DNA from: Mesobacillus subterraneus
GTDB lineage: Bacteria > Bacillota > Bacilli > Bacillales > Cytobacillaceae
Reading direction: 5' to 3'
Assembly: GCF_003937825.1 (NCBI RefSeq)
Contig: NZ_RSFW01000003.1
Coordinates: 1 to 64,000, forward strand
DNA length: 64,000 bases
A program made the translations under genes and the position numbers. The notes under the pieces are model-generated. The model was not told the origin of the DNA. It ran no database searches and was given only the letters and a program-made list of their open reading frames with translations. Below are positions 33,346-42,144 of this stretch, in pieces (position 1 is the stretch's first letter; the number at the start of each line of letters is the position of its first letter).

Positions 33346-34599
33346 ATGACTCTGCAAACCATAACCATCAATAAACTGCGCCTGGAGCAGCGGATCAATG
33401 AACTGGCGGAAATCGGCAAAATTGGTGAAACCGGCGTATGCCGGGTGACCTTAACAAAAGAGGACAGGCAGGGCGTAGAGAAGGTGAAGAGCTGGATGGA
33501 AGAAGCCGGCCTGACTGCGAGGATTGACCATTTTGGCAATTTAATCGGCCGGCTTGAAGGTGAAAATCCAGATGCGCCGATTTTGATGCTTGGCTCCCAT
33601 ATCGATTCTCAGCCCTATGGCGGAAGGTTTGATGGTGTCATCGGCGTGCTGGGGGCACTGGAAGTCGCGCAGACGATGAAGGAGCAGAACATCGTACCGA
33701 AAATGCCGATTGAGGTGGTTGCTTTTAGCGATGAAGAAGGCTGCCGATTCAATAAAGGATTATTCGGTGTCAGGGGAATCCTTGGTAAGCTGGAAGATGG
33801 GGAGCTTGAACGGACGGACAAGGATGGTATAACAAGACGGCAAGCCTTAATCGACTTTGGCTGTGATCCAGATAAATTACAGGAATCTGAATATCCAGAA
33901 GGAAGCATCGCTGCTTTTCTGGAAATGCATATTGAACAGGGTCCTGTTCTCGAAAAAAACAATTTGCCGGTCGGAATTGTCACCGGGATTTCTGGTCCGC
34001 TATGGCTGACTGTCGAGCTTGAGGGCTTTGCGGGACATGCTGGCTCAGTGCCGATGCCAATGAGGCAGGATGCGCTGGTGGGGGCTGCGAAGGTGATTGT
34101 TGCTCTTAACGAACTTGCCAGTGAAGACTCCGATGCTCCAACTGTCGGAACCGTGGGAAGTCTGAACATATTCCCGGATTCGCGCAACATAATCCCTGAA
34201 AAAGTCACGTTCACTGTTGATTTAAGAGATATTGATATTGATAGGAGACACAGGATCGAAGAAAGGCTAAGAACTAGAATTTCTGAGATTACTGCCCAGC
34301 ATGGATTGACATGCACAATCTCCGAGGATACAAACAGTGAGCCGCGGTACTGTGACAAGGAAATCATGGACGTCATGAGGGAAGAGAGTGAAAGGATCGG
34401 CCTTGATACGATGGAACTGATGAGCGGGCCATTCCATGATTCCCTTGCCTTGTCCTATGTGTGTGATTATGGGATGATTTTTGTCCGCTGCAAGGACGGA
34501 ATCAGCCACAATCCAAAGGAATTCTCAACATTTGAGGACATTACTTTAGGTGCTGAATTGCTTTATCGAACAGCAGTCAGGATGGCCGAACAAACCTAA
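33346..34599 (+). CDS. M20-family carbamoylase (hydantoinase/carbamoylase type)
   Basis: This 417-residue zinc-dependent amidohydrolase belongs to the N-carbamoyl-amino-acid amidohydrolase/allantoate amidohydrolase group. Metal-binding motifs are GSHIDSQPYGGRFDGVIG, FSDEEGCRF and MHIEQGPVLE, with a dimer-domain LEGFAGHAGSVPM and MSGPFHDSLALS near the C-terminus. Beta-ureidopropionases of the non-nitrilase type belong here, so it may duplicate the step of the gene at 18961 or act on a different N-carbamoyl compound. The ATG at 33346 follows GGAGGCG. It precedes the transporter pair. Confidence 0.88.
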   Translation: MTLQTITINKLRLEQRINELAEIGKIGETGVCRVTLTKEDRQGVEKVKSWMEEAGLTARIDHFGNLIGRLEGENPDAPILMLGSHIDSQPYGGRFDGVIGVLGALEVAQTMKEQNIVPKMPIEVVAFSDEEGCRFNKGLFGVRGILGKLEDGELERTDKDGITRRQALIDFGCDPDKLQESEYPEGSIAAFLEMHIEQGPVLEKNNLPVGIVTGISGPLWLTVELEGFAGHAGSVPMPMRQDALVGAAKVIVALNELASEDSDAPTVGTVGSLNIFPDSRNIIPEKVTFTVDLRDIDIDRRHRIEERLRTRISEITAQHGLTCTISEDTNSEPRYCDKEIMDVMREESERIGLDTMELMSGPFHDSLALSYVCDYGMIFVRCKDGISHNPKEFSTFEDITLGAELLYRTAVRMAEQT

Positions 34600-34620
34600 A
34601 CAAAGAGGAGATGAGACAAG

Positions 34621-34842
34621 TTGAGCAAAGCGAAATTTAATACTCTGTATATTGCAGTAGGATTCATACCCTTTTTGATGCTCGTGTTCCCGTTTTTCGA
34701 AATCGCGAACAGGGCCACACCGATTATTTTCGGATTACCTTTTTCGTTCTTCTGGGTAATTTTGTGGATCTTCATCACTTTTGTGGCTCTGGTTGTTTTA
34801 TACCGTTTTGACCCAGATCAGGATGAGGAGGGGGATGTGTGA
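34621..34842 (+). CDS. DUF3311 small membrane protein
   Basis: This 73-residue protein has two hydrophobic helices separated by a short loop and ends in an acidic DPDQDEEGDV tail. Small DUF3311 proteins are almost always encoded just before sodium:solute symporters (YhjC/YhjB pattern in Bacillus) and are thought to be an accessory subunit. TTG at 34621 follows AGAGGAG. Its stop overlaps the symporter start. Confidence 0.88.
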   Translation: MSKAKFNTLYIAVGFIPFLMLVFPFFEIANRATPIIFGLPFSFFWVILWIFITFVALVVLYRFDPDQDEEGDV

Positions 34843-36308
34843 TGCCAGGATGGCAAATAGCACTTGTCATGATGATTTTGTACCTTGTTATCGCTCTCTT
34901 TGTCGGTATTATGGCAGGCAGGGGAAGAGATGGCAGCTCGCTCGATGAATTTGCAGTAGCAGGCGGCAAGCTTGGATTGTTCGTGATGTGGTTCCTGATG
35001 GGCGGAGCGGTCTTCAGTGCTTTCTCGTTTTTGGGAGCACCAGGATGGGCCTATTCTAAAGGAGCACCGGCTTTATATATTATTACTTATACGGCCTTTG
35101 CCATTTTACCGTGGTATATCATTGGCCCTAAAATCGGGAAAATCGGCAAGAAGCACAGGCTGTATACGGTGGCTGGATTCCTGAAAGGCAGGTTCAACAG
35201 TCCTGCCCTGGCTGTCATTGTTGGTTTGATTGCGCTTTTTGCTTCGATTCAATACCTGGCTACTCAAATGTCAGGAATGGCGATTATTTTTGAAATCATG
35301 ACCGAGGGAAGAATCCCGTTCTGGTTAGGTGCACTTTTATCCTATGGAATTGTTGTTGTTTATGTTGCGACAGGAGGCTTGCGCGCGGCTGCCTGGTCGG
35401 ATGTTTTCCAGGGATTATTGATGATTTTGATTTCCTGGATTGTTGGTTTGACGATCGTCTATCAGCTTCATGGCGGTACGACGGATATGTTTGCCACCAT
35501 GGCAAGGGAAACACCTGAATTCCTTCAGATCGGCAAAGAGGGATCATCAATGGGGACGGTTGCTTATACGACAACCATTTTGGTTTCGGTTATCGGGTTC
35601 TTAATGTGGCCGCACTTATTCTCAAAATCGTATGCATCCAGCCCGCGAACCATCAAAAAGACGGTTCTTGCATACCCAATTTTCGCACTTTTCCTGGTTC
35701 CGCTTTTGCTCGTAGGGTTTGCAGCGAAAGGAATTGTTGACTCTGGCCAGCTTCAGAGTGCTGATCAGATTCTGCCTTATTTGATCACAACCGTCATGAA
35801 TTTGCCTGGCTGGCTGTATGGACTGGTTGGGGCTGGCGCGCTAGCAGCAGCGATGTCCACTGCTGATGCGATTACACATAGCGCCTCATTGGAAGTGACA
35901 GATGGGGTAGTTAAGTCCATTTGGAAAAACCTTTCCGATAAGACGACACTCTTAATCATGCGGGTTGGCGTGTTCGTCATTGGTGCTTTGGCCTATTACA
36001 TCACCGTTTTCGGAGGACAAGGCCTGATTGCCTTGCTATTAGGAGCTTATGGATCCATCGTCCAATTTGCTCCAGGAGTTTACAGTGCCCTTTTCTGGAG
36101 AAGAGCCACAACCCATGGCGTCATCTCTGGTTTGGTTGTAGGGACACTGGTGAATTATTATTTCCAGCTGGTGGCCACGTCTACGCCATTTGAAATCCAT
36201 GCAGGAATTTTAGGACTGATTTCTAATATTGTCATTATGGTAACGGTTAGCTTGTTGACGAAAAAGCAGTCAGAAGAAGATATTAATCGCTATGTGGATG
36301 TAGCTTAA
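34842..36308 (+). CDS. Sodium:solute symporter family protein
   Basis: This 488-residue membrane protein has about thirteen helices and SSS-family marks. These include GGKLGLFVMWFLMGGAVFSAFSFLGAPGWAYSKG, TQMSGMAIIFEIMTEG, ATGGLRAAAWSDVFQG and the conserved AGALAAAMSTADAITHSASL (positions given by motif only). ATG at 34842 or GTG at 34839 are both possible. It likely imports a carboxylate or amino compound of the pathway, such as beta-alanine or a ureido acid, with sodium. The substrate is inferred only from context. Confidence 0.85.
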   Translation: MPGWQIALVMMILYLVIALFVGIMAGRGRDGSSLDEFAVAGGKLGLFVMWFLMGGAVFSAFSFLGAPGWAYSKGAPALYIITYTAFAILPWYIIGPKIGKIGKKHRLYTVAGFLKGRFNSPALAVIVGLIALFASIQYLATQMSGMAIIFEIMTEGRIPFWLGALLSYGIVVVYVATGGLRAAAWSDVFQGLLMILISWIVGLTIVYQLHGGTTDMFATMARETPEFLQIGKEGSSMGTVAYTTTILVSVIGFLMWPHLFSKSYASSPRTIKKTVLAYPIFALFLVPLLLVGFAAKGIVDSGQLQSADQILPYLITTVMNLPGWLYGLVGAGALAAAMSTADAITHSASLEVTDGVVKSIWKNLSDKTTLLIMRVGVFVIGALAYYITVFGGQGLIALLLGAYGSIVQFAPGVYSALFWRRATTHGVISGLVVGTLVNYYFQLVATSTPFEIHAGILGLISNIVIMVTVSLLTKKQSEEDINRYVDVA

Positions 36309-36315
36309 TCTGAAA

Positions 36316-36346
36316 AAATCGTCAGGCTGAGTCTGGCGATTTTTTC
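36316..36346 (+). terminator. Terminator after the symporter
   Basis: The stem AAATCGTCAG/CTGGCGATTT is followed by a T run. Confidence 0.8.
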
Positions 36347-36365
36347 ATAACAGAAGGGAGAACCA

Positions 36366-38009
36366 ATGAAGGCAGATCTTATTTTTATTAATGGTGAAGT
36401 CATTACAGTTGATGAACAAAATCGTGTTGCAGAAGCGGTTGCGGTTAAGGGGAATCGGATTTTTGCGGTCGGGACAACGGCTGAAATAAAGGAATTCACG
36501 GCAAAAACAACGACTATTGTGGATATTGAAGGCAAGACGTTAATGCCTGGTATCATCGATGCCCATATCCATCTGACGATTTATGGAACGAATCTATTGG
36601 GAGTCAGCTGTATTGAACCCCATATTCAGTCATTGGAAGACCTTTTCATTGACCTTCGTAAAAAAGTCCAATCGACACCAAAGGGCGAATGGGTAAGAGC
36701 ATGGGGGTTCAAAGAATCGAACTTCAAGGAAAATCGTTACCCTACTAAAGAAGAGCTTGACTCTATTTCTGCGGTTCATCCTATTGTCATCATCCGAACA
36801 TGCAATCACACAAGCATAGTGAACAGTAAAGCACTGGAGATTGCCGGAATTGATGAAAACACGCCTGACCCTGAAGGAGGAATTATCGAAAGGAATACAG
36901 ATGGCAGCTTAACTGGAAGAATGATCGAAAACGCGCATATGCAGGTTTTTCAATATGCGAGCTATTCGAATGAGGAAATTCGAAAAGGAATGAAGCTAGC
37001 CTCTGAGGAATTTATCAAAGCGGGGATTACTTCCATTCATGATGCTGGCGGGTATGGTGATGGAGCTGAAATTATCCGGATCATGCAGCAGGCAATCAAG
37101 GCAGAAGAAGTGAAGATCCGGGTCTATGCTATGGTAGGGTCTTTAACCAATTCTCACGAGTTTGTGAAGAGAATGGTCGATGCTGGGCCGATTTCAGGAC
37201 TGGGTGATGAGCATTTTAAAATTGGACCGGCAAAATTGTTCACAGATGGAAGCAGCGTAGGGCCGACAATTGCTACGAGAGAAGGATACACGCATGACCC
37301 TGCTGACAACGGAATTATCTATTACAGCCAGGCAGAACTGAACCGGATTTTAGGAGAGGCTCATGAAAAAGGATTCCAGCTTACTGCCCATGCACAGGGG
37401 GACAGAGCTGTCGAAATGCTGTTGAACTGTTATGAAGAAGCCCTGGCTAAACATCCACGAGTGGATCATCGCCACCGCATTGAGCATGCCGGGATCTCAT
37501 CGCCTGATTTACAGGAAAGAATGAGAAAACTAGGCGTGGTGGTAACGCCGAACCCAGTGTTTATGTATGCGAATGGAGATAAGTATCTCGAATACTATGG
37601 AGAACGTGTGGACGTCATGTATCCGATTCGGGATTTGATCGACAAGGGAATCACAGCCGCGATTGGTTCAGATGCACCGGTGACATTTCTCGATCCGCTG
37701 TTAGGCATACATGCGGCAGTTAACCGGCAATCAATTGATGGCCAGGCAGTAGGAAGCAACCAATGTATCGATGTAATGGAAGCAATCAGGGCTTACACCT
37801 GGAATGGGGCATATGCCAGCTTTGAGGAAACAATCAAGGGAAGTATCGAGCCTGGTAAACTAGCTGATCTGGTGGTCCTTGATTCTAGCATTATGAAAAA
37901 AGAAAAAAGTGAAATTAAAGAGATGACAGTAGAGTTAACCATGGTTGACGGGAAAGTTCTATATGATCTGAAAAAGGTTGCTGAAAGGGAAGTTGAATAC
38001 GAATATTAA
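36366..38009 (+). CDS. YtcJ-type amidohydrolase
   Basis: This 547-residue metal-dependent hydrolase belongs to the amidohydrolase_3 (YtcJ/NfdA) group. It starts with an ADLIFINGEVITVDEQNRVAEAVAVKG composite-barrel segment, then the metal site MPGIIDAHIHL, HRIEHAG, and the catalytic Asp in IGSDAPVTFLDPLLGIHAAV. Family members hydrolyse N-substituted formamides and related amides; the true substrate is unknown. It is a separate unit with terminators on both sides at the end of the catabolic region, so a role there is suggestive only. The start follows AAGGGAG. Confidence 0.85.
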   Translation: MKADLIFINGEVITVDEQNRVAEAVAVKGNRIFAVGTTAEIKEFTAKTTTIVDIEGKTLMPGIIDAHIHLTIYGTNLLGVSCIEPHIQSLEDLFIDLRKKVQSTPKGEWVRAWGFKESNFKENRYPTKEELDSISAVHPIVIIRTCNHTSIVNSKALEIAGIDENTPDPEGGIIERNTDGSLTGRMIENAHMQVFQYASYSNEEIRKGMKLASEEFIKAGITSIHDAGGYGDGAEIIRIMQQAIKAEEVKIRVYAMVGSLTNSHEFVKRMVDAGPISGLGDEHFKIGPAKLFTDGSSVGPTIATREGYTHDPADNGIIYYSQAELNRILGEAHEKGFQLTAHAQGDRAVEMLLNCYEEALAKHPRVDHRHRIEHAGISSPDLQERMRKLGVVVTPNPVFMYANGDKYLEYYGERVDVMYPIRDLIDKGITAAIGSDAPVTFLDPLLGIHAAVNRQSIDGQAVGSNQCIDVMEAIRAYTWNGAYASFEETIKGSIEPGKLADLVVLDSSIMKKEKSEIKEMTVELTMVDGKVLYDLKKVAEREVEYEY

Positions 38010-38016
38010 CTATCAG

Positions 38017-38046
38017 AACAAGCTGATGACTTCAGCTTGTTTTTTC
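38017..38046 (+). terminator. Terminator after the amidohydrolase
   Basis: The stem AACAAGCTGA/TTCAGCTTGTT has a T run after it. Confidence 0.85.
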
Positions 38047-38078
38047 TATTTGATAATAATCTTGCTATTCCGTCTATT

Positions 38079-38118
38079 TTGTAAGCGCTTGCTATGTGAA
38101 ACTATTCACAAGTATAAT
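38079..38118 (+). promoter_or_regulatory. Sigma-A promoter overlapped by a cre box
   Basis: TTGTAAGCGCTTGCT (38079-38093) fits the cre consensus WTGNAANCGNWNNCW at each position. It overlaps a -35 TTGCTA (38089-38094), with the -10 TATAAT at 38113-38118 and 18-bp spacing. CcpA binding here would repress the small gene at 38164. Confidence 0.75.
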
Positions 38119-38163
38119 AAGAGTGTAAATAAAACAATTAATCCATTCCGGGAGGAACTCAAA

Positions 38164-38310
38164 ATGTTAGCTGACCTCATTTATGAATTCAAGAGCTGGT
38201 GGTTTACGGATATGCCAAAGGTTGGGAATGAGGAATTCGAAAGAATAGAGTCAAAGCATACTAGAGTTCATCATGATGAAGATATTTATGAAATCATTCG
38301 AGTGCATTAG
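38164..38310 (+). CDS. 48-residue protein under a cre-controlled promoter
   Basis: The ATG follows CGGGAGGAACTC. The peptide begins MLADLIYEFKSWWFTDMPKV and has an acidic/His-rich end (TRVHHDEDIYEIIRVH). It has an aromatic amphipathic N-terminus but no clear membrane span. Its own sigma-A promoter and cre box lie upstream, and the terminator at 38336 closes it, so it is a true single-gene unit. I do not recognise the family. Confidence 0.75.
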   Translation: MLADLIYEFKSWWFTDMPKVGNEEFERIESKHTRVHHDEDIYEIIRVH

Positions 38311-38335
38311 GATAAATAATAGCAAATTGCAACAG

Positions 38336-38366
38336 GCCAAATCGCGTTTTGATTTGGCTTCTTTTT
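38336..38366 (+). terminator. Terminator of the 48-residue gene
   Basis: The stem GCCAAATC/GATTTGGC is followed by TTCTTTTT. Confidence 0.8.
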
Positions 38367-38417
38367 ATTTTCTTTATCTTCAAGTATAGTTTGATAGAAG
38401 AGTTAGGGGGTTAGAGG

Positions 38418-38903
38418 GTGAATCAACTTACTTTACATAAGTTTCAATCCAAAGATTTTGATGACTATTTTCGATTGGTTTCGAATGAGGCGGTCATGGC
38501 GATGATTACAGAACGGTCGATTCCGTTGAATGAAGCAAAAGAGAATTTTCGAAGGATTGTAGAGCGTAATGCCAGGCTTAATGAATTCGGGTCTTATAAG
38601 GTGGTTGACAGAATTACCAACCAATTTGTAGGTTTCGGCAGTTTGATTTTAAATGAAGAGCAAGCCGTTGAAGCGGAACTAGGTTATATGCTGTTGCCGG
38701 AGCATTGGGGAAAAGGGTACGGCAGCGTGATTGCTGATCTCTTGATAAAAAAAGCCAGTAACACGACGGTAAACCGGTTAACTGCGATGATTGATCCAAA
38801 GAATATAGCTTCAAGAAAAATATTAATCAAAAAAGGATTTGTCTCAGAAAAGGTGTGCGAGATCGATGAACTGCCCGGAGAGATTTTAACCAGGGAAATT
38901 TAA
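38418..38903 (+). CDS. GNAT-family N-acetyltransferase
   Basis: This 161-residue enzyme is a RimJ/RimL-like acetyltransferase. The acetyl-CoA-binding signature is GYMLLPEHWGKGYGSVIADLL, followed by DPKNIASRKILIKKGF. Such proteins acetylate protein N-termini or small molecules. GTG at 38418 follows a weak AGGGGGTTAGAGG site. It is a single gene ended by the hairpin at 38913. Confidence 0.88.
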   Translation: MNQLTLHKFQSKDFDDYFRLVSNEAVMAMITERSIPLNEAKENFRRIVERNARLNEFGSYKVVDRITNQFVGFGSLILNEEQAVEAELGYMLLPEHWGKGYGSVIADLLIKKASNTTVNRLTAMIDPKNIASRKILIKKGFVSEKVCEIDELPGEILTREI

Positions 38904-38912
38904 TATTAAAAA

Positions 38913-38952
38913 AGCAGTGTTTACGTTGGGGATCGTAACACTGCTCATTTTT
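38913..38952 (+). terminator. Terminator after the acetyltransferase
   Basis: The stem AGCAGTGTTTACG/CGTAACACTGCT is followed by CATTTTT. Confidence 0.8.
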
Positions 38953-39099
38953 ATATTGAAAATAGAAAAGTCATGTGATAAAGTTATATAGATATGCATT
39001 GTTTAATTAAATTTTAATATATTTATCCTTATTTTAATTATACAATGAAATCTATTTGACAGTCAACCCTAAAATTCATTTTTTTAAGGAGTGTATGCC

Positions 39100-41442
39100 A
39101 TGAATTTGGAGTTTCAGCGGGAGCAAAGACGAGCGGACAGTGTGATGGAGAGAATTGCTGAGGAAATCAACAGGTTGGAGACTGAGACCTCCAGGCGAAA
39201 AAATGAAGTGGTTCATATCCGGAAACACTTCTGGGATGAGATCAAAGTGAATACTGACACTTTTGATGATTACCTGGAGACGATCATCGGCTTGAGGCAA
39301 GAGGCCCAGGCCCTGTCCGTAAGTCAAAGCACACATAAGCATGCATCCAAAACATTGTCCACGTTGCGCAGGATGCAGGAAATTCCTTACTTTGGCAGGA
39401 TTGATTTTATTGAAAATGGCAGTTCCACTGAGGAAAAAATCTATATTGGAATCTCTACCCTTACAGATACTGCGGGCGATGATTTTCTAATTTATGATTG
39501 GCGGGCTCCGGTTTCCAGTGTCTATTACGATTATCAGCCTGGACCTGCTGCGTATACAACTCCTGAAGGTGAAATCCATGGTGAATTGAAGAAAAAAATG
39601 CAATATTTGATCCGTGGCGGTGTTCTGCAATCGATGTTCGATACGAGTCTAACCATTGGGGATGAAATTCTCCAACAGGTTCTCGGCAAAGGTACCGATA
39701 AACAAATGCATAATATTGTCGCCACGATCCAACAGGAGCAAAACCGGATCATCCGTCATGACCGAGGAAAGCTTCTGATCGAGCACGGTGCAGCTGGGAG
39801 CGGCAAAACATCAGCTGCTTTGCAGCGAATCGCTTATTTGCTCTACAAATATCGGGATCAACTGAATGCTGATCAAATTATCCTCTTTTCTCCAAATACG
39901 ATGTTCAACAGTTATGTATCGAATGTGCTGCCGGAGCTCGGTGAGGAAAATATGCAGCAGGTGACCTTTCAGGAATACCTCGATCAACGGTTGAGTAAAG
40001 AGTATCGAGTGGAAACCCCATTTGAACAGTTGGAATATGTATTAACAGCAGCCAGTAATCCCTCGTATCGCCCCAGGGTAATGGGCATCCAGTTTAAAGC
40101 ATCGAACCGCTTTTTCAAGGCGATTGAAACTTACAGGAAATCACTTGAGCGATCAGGAATGTTGTTTAAAGGAATCAACTTTAGGGGAAAACCGGTTGTC
40201 ACTGCAGAAGATATTGCAGATAGATTTTACTCTGTCGGGACGTCTAACCGGTTCCCTAACAGACTTGAACAGTTGAAGGATTGGTTATTGATCAAATTGA
40301 AAGAAGCCGAAAAGGCCGAACGGAATAAGCCGTGGGTTCAGGAGGAGATTGAGCTTCTAAGTGACGATGAGTATCACAAGGCACATGCGTATCTGGCGAA
40401 AAAACGAGGGTATCAACGGGAATCGATGGGCGAATATGAGATGGAGCCAAAAGCACTTTCGCGATTGATCGTTCGCCGTAAATTGAAGCCGCTGCGAAAT
40501 CAAATTCGGTCGTATGCTTTTATTGATATAAAAGGGATCTACAAACAGCTTTTTGCGGATCCTCAGGAAATCAGAAAGTGGATTGTGGACGAATCACCCG
40601 AGGGATGGGCGGAGATTTGTCAGTTGACACAGGATAGGCTGGATCATGGTCAATTATTGTATGAGGACGCCACTCCGTTTTTACATTTGAAAGAGATGAT
40701 TCTTGGTTTTCAAACAAACAGTTCCATTAAACACATCGTGGTGGATGAGGCGCAGGATTATTCACCATTTCAATTTGAGTTCCTGAAGCGTTTGTTCCCT
40801 GCGGCAAAGATGACCGTGCTCGGTGATTTCAATCAGGCCATTTTCGCCCACGCAAGCGAAATGGTTGATTTTCAGCCGCTGACCAATCTATATGGAAAGG
40901 ACGAAACCGAAGTGGTTAATATGGCAAGAAGCTACCGGTCAACCAAACCGATCATCGAATTTACAAGAAGTCTCGTTCCAAACGGCGAAAGGATCATTCC
41001 CTTTGAGCGAGACGGCGAGCGTCCTGTTCTGAAGCAAGTGAACAATCGTGATGATCTGCATAGTTCTATTGCTGGGAAAGTAGAAGAGTTGAGGAGCCAA
41101 GGTTATCAAAGCATCGCGATCATATGCAAATCTGCGGAAGAAAGCAGCAGAGCCTTTGAAGTACTGTCCGGTGTCGGTGTTGAAGAGCTCAAACTCCTGA
41201 AGAGCAGTTCGCTTGAATATGAACAGGGGATCGTTGTCGTGCCGTCGTACCTGGCGAAAGGAATCGAATTTGAAGCTGTCATTCTTTATGATGCCTCTGA
41301 GAAGATTTATGGTGACGAAAGCCTGCGACGGGTATTCTACACCGCCTGCACAAGAGCTATGCATCAATTGCAGCTATACAGCGCAGGCGAACCGAGTCCA
41401 CTTTTGCAAAAAGCTTTGCGGGATGGGTTAATTGAGGGATGA
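39100..41442 (+). CDS. helD: HelD-type RNA polymerase recycling helicase
   Basis: This 780-residue superfamily 1 NTPase matches the length and order of Bacillus HelD, which clears stalled RNA polymerase. A charged coiled-coil N-terminal arm (about 1-70) precedes the Walker A GAAGSGKT (about 230-237). The Walker B-like HIVVDEAQDYSPFQFEFLKRL, VLGDFNQAIF and ARSYRSTKPIIEF follow, and the C-terminal VFYTACTRAMHQLQLYS is motif VI. ATG at 39100 follows TAAGGAG. It is a single unit with a strong terminator. Confidence 0.92.
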   Translation: MNLEFQREQRRADSVMERIAEEINRLETETSRRKNEVVHIRKHFWDEIKVNTDTFDDYLETIIGLRQEAQALSVSQSTHKHASKTLSTLRRMQEIPYFGRIDFIENGSSTEEKIYIGISTLTDTAGDDFLIYDWRAPVSSVYYDYQPGPAAYTTPEGEIHGELKKKMQYLIRGGVLQSMFDTSLTIGDEILQQVLGKGTDKQMHNIVATIQQEQNRIIRHDRGKLLIEHGAAGSGKTSAALQRIAYLLYKYRDQLNADQIILFSPNTMFNSYVSNVLPELGEENMQQVTFQEYLDQRLSKEYRVETPFEQLEYVLTAASNPSYRPRVMGIQFKASNRFFKAIETYRKSLERSGMLFKGINFRGKPVVTAEDIADRFYSVGTSNRFPNRLEQLKDWLLIKLKEAEKAERNKPWVQEEIELLSDDEYHKAHAYLAKKRGYQRESMGEYEMEPKALSRLIVRRKLKPLRNQIRSYAFIDIKGIYKQLFADPQEIRKWIVDESPEGWAEICQLTQDRLDHGQLLYEDATPFLHLKEMILGFQTNSSIKHIVVDEAQDYSPFQFEFLKRLFPAAKMTVLGDFNQAIFAHASEMVDFQPLTNLYGKDETEVVNMARSYRSTKPIIEFTRSLVPNGERIIPFERDGERPVLKQVNNRDDLHSSIAGKVEELRSQGYQSIAIICKSAEESSRAFEVLSGVGVEELKLLKSSSLEYEQGIVVVPSYLAKGIEFEAVILYDASEKIYGDESLRRVFYTACTRAMHQLQLYSAGEPSPLLQKALRDGLIEG

Positions 41443-41494
41443 AGCTTTGTGATGTTAAGCTGTATCGTTCATATACTTTTATAGGCTTTAGACT

Positions 41495-41530
41495 AAGACG
41501 CTTTTCGATTATAGAAAAGCGTCTTTTTTT
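41495..41530 (+). terminator. Terminator after helD
   Basis: The perfect 12-bp stem AAGACGCTTTTC/GAAAAGCGTCTT is followed by TTTTT. Confidence 0.9.
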
Positions 41531-41658
41531 GAGAATCGGTGGTGAAAAAGAGGGGTTTAATCCAGTTTTATGGAAATCTTTTATACCACAACCAATGGGC
41601 CGGCACAGTGAGGGCACTATGCACAGCTTTATTCTTCAGCTCAGCTTTGCGGTTTTAT

Positions 41659-42090
41659 AACTTCGGACATTTTGGCAGCCATTCCACGAGATTTTGTCCG
41701 AAGTCCTGTCAACTTCGGACATTTTTGCAGCCATTCCACGAGATTTTGTCCGAATCCTGTCAACTTCGGACATTTTGGCAGCCATTGCACCGCATTTTGT
41801 CCGAAGGCATGGGAACTTCGGACATTTTGGCTGCCATTGCACGAGATTTTGTCCGAAGTCCTGCCAACTTCGGACATTTTGGCAGCCATTGCACGAGATT
41901 TTGTCCGAAGTCCTGTCAACTTCGGACATTTTCACAGTGGTTCCAGCGGATTTTGTCCAAAGTCATGCCAACTTCGGACATTTTGGCAGCCATTGCACCG
42001 CATTTTGTCCGAAGGCATGGGAACTTCGGACATTTTCAGAGTCGTTTCACTAGATTTTGTCCGAAGGTATACCAACTTCGGACATTTTAG
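41659..42090. repeat. Array of eight 52-bp dyad-containing repeats
   Basis: Units begin with AACTTCGGACATTTT at 41659, 41711, 41762, 41814, 41866, 41918, 41970 and 42022, with a partial ninth at 42074. The period is 52 bp with one 51. Each unit ends in ATTTTGTCCGAAG, so CTTCGGAC and GTCCGAAG alternate in inverted orientation along the array. The middle (GGCAGCCATTGCACGAG) and the linkers (TCCTGTC or GCATGGG) vary. A 52-bp period does not preserve a reading frame, so the array is non-coding. It lies between helD and a decayed gene. Confidence 0.92.
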
Positions 42091-42144
42091 CTTTTGAATT
42101 TAAAATGATTGATAGTTCAACCAAAACTACTGTTTATAAGAAAT

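Noticed and set aside
16766-42090. Repeat arrays considered as CRISPR
   Set aside because: Units are too short with fixed short spacers (first array) or almost wholly repeated with no unique spacers (second array), and no cas genes are present.
41539-42097. Several long open frames on both strands in the 52-bp array
   Set aside because: They arise because the units lack stops in several frames; a 52-bp period shifts the frame each unit, so they are not genes.
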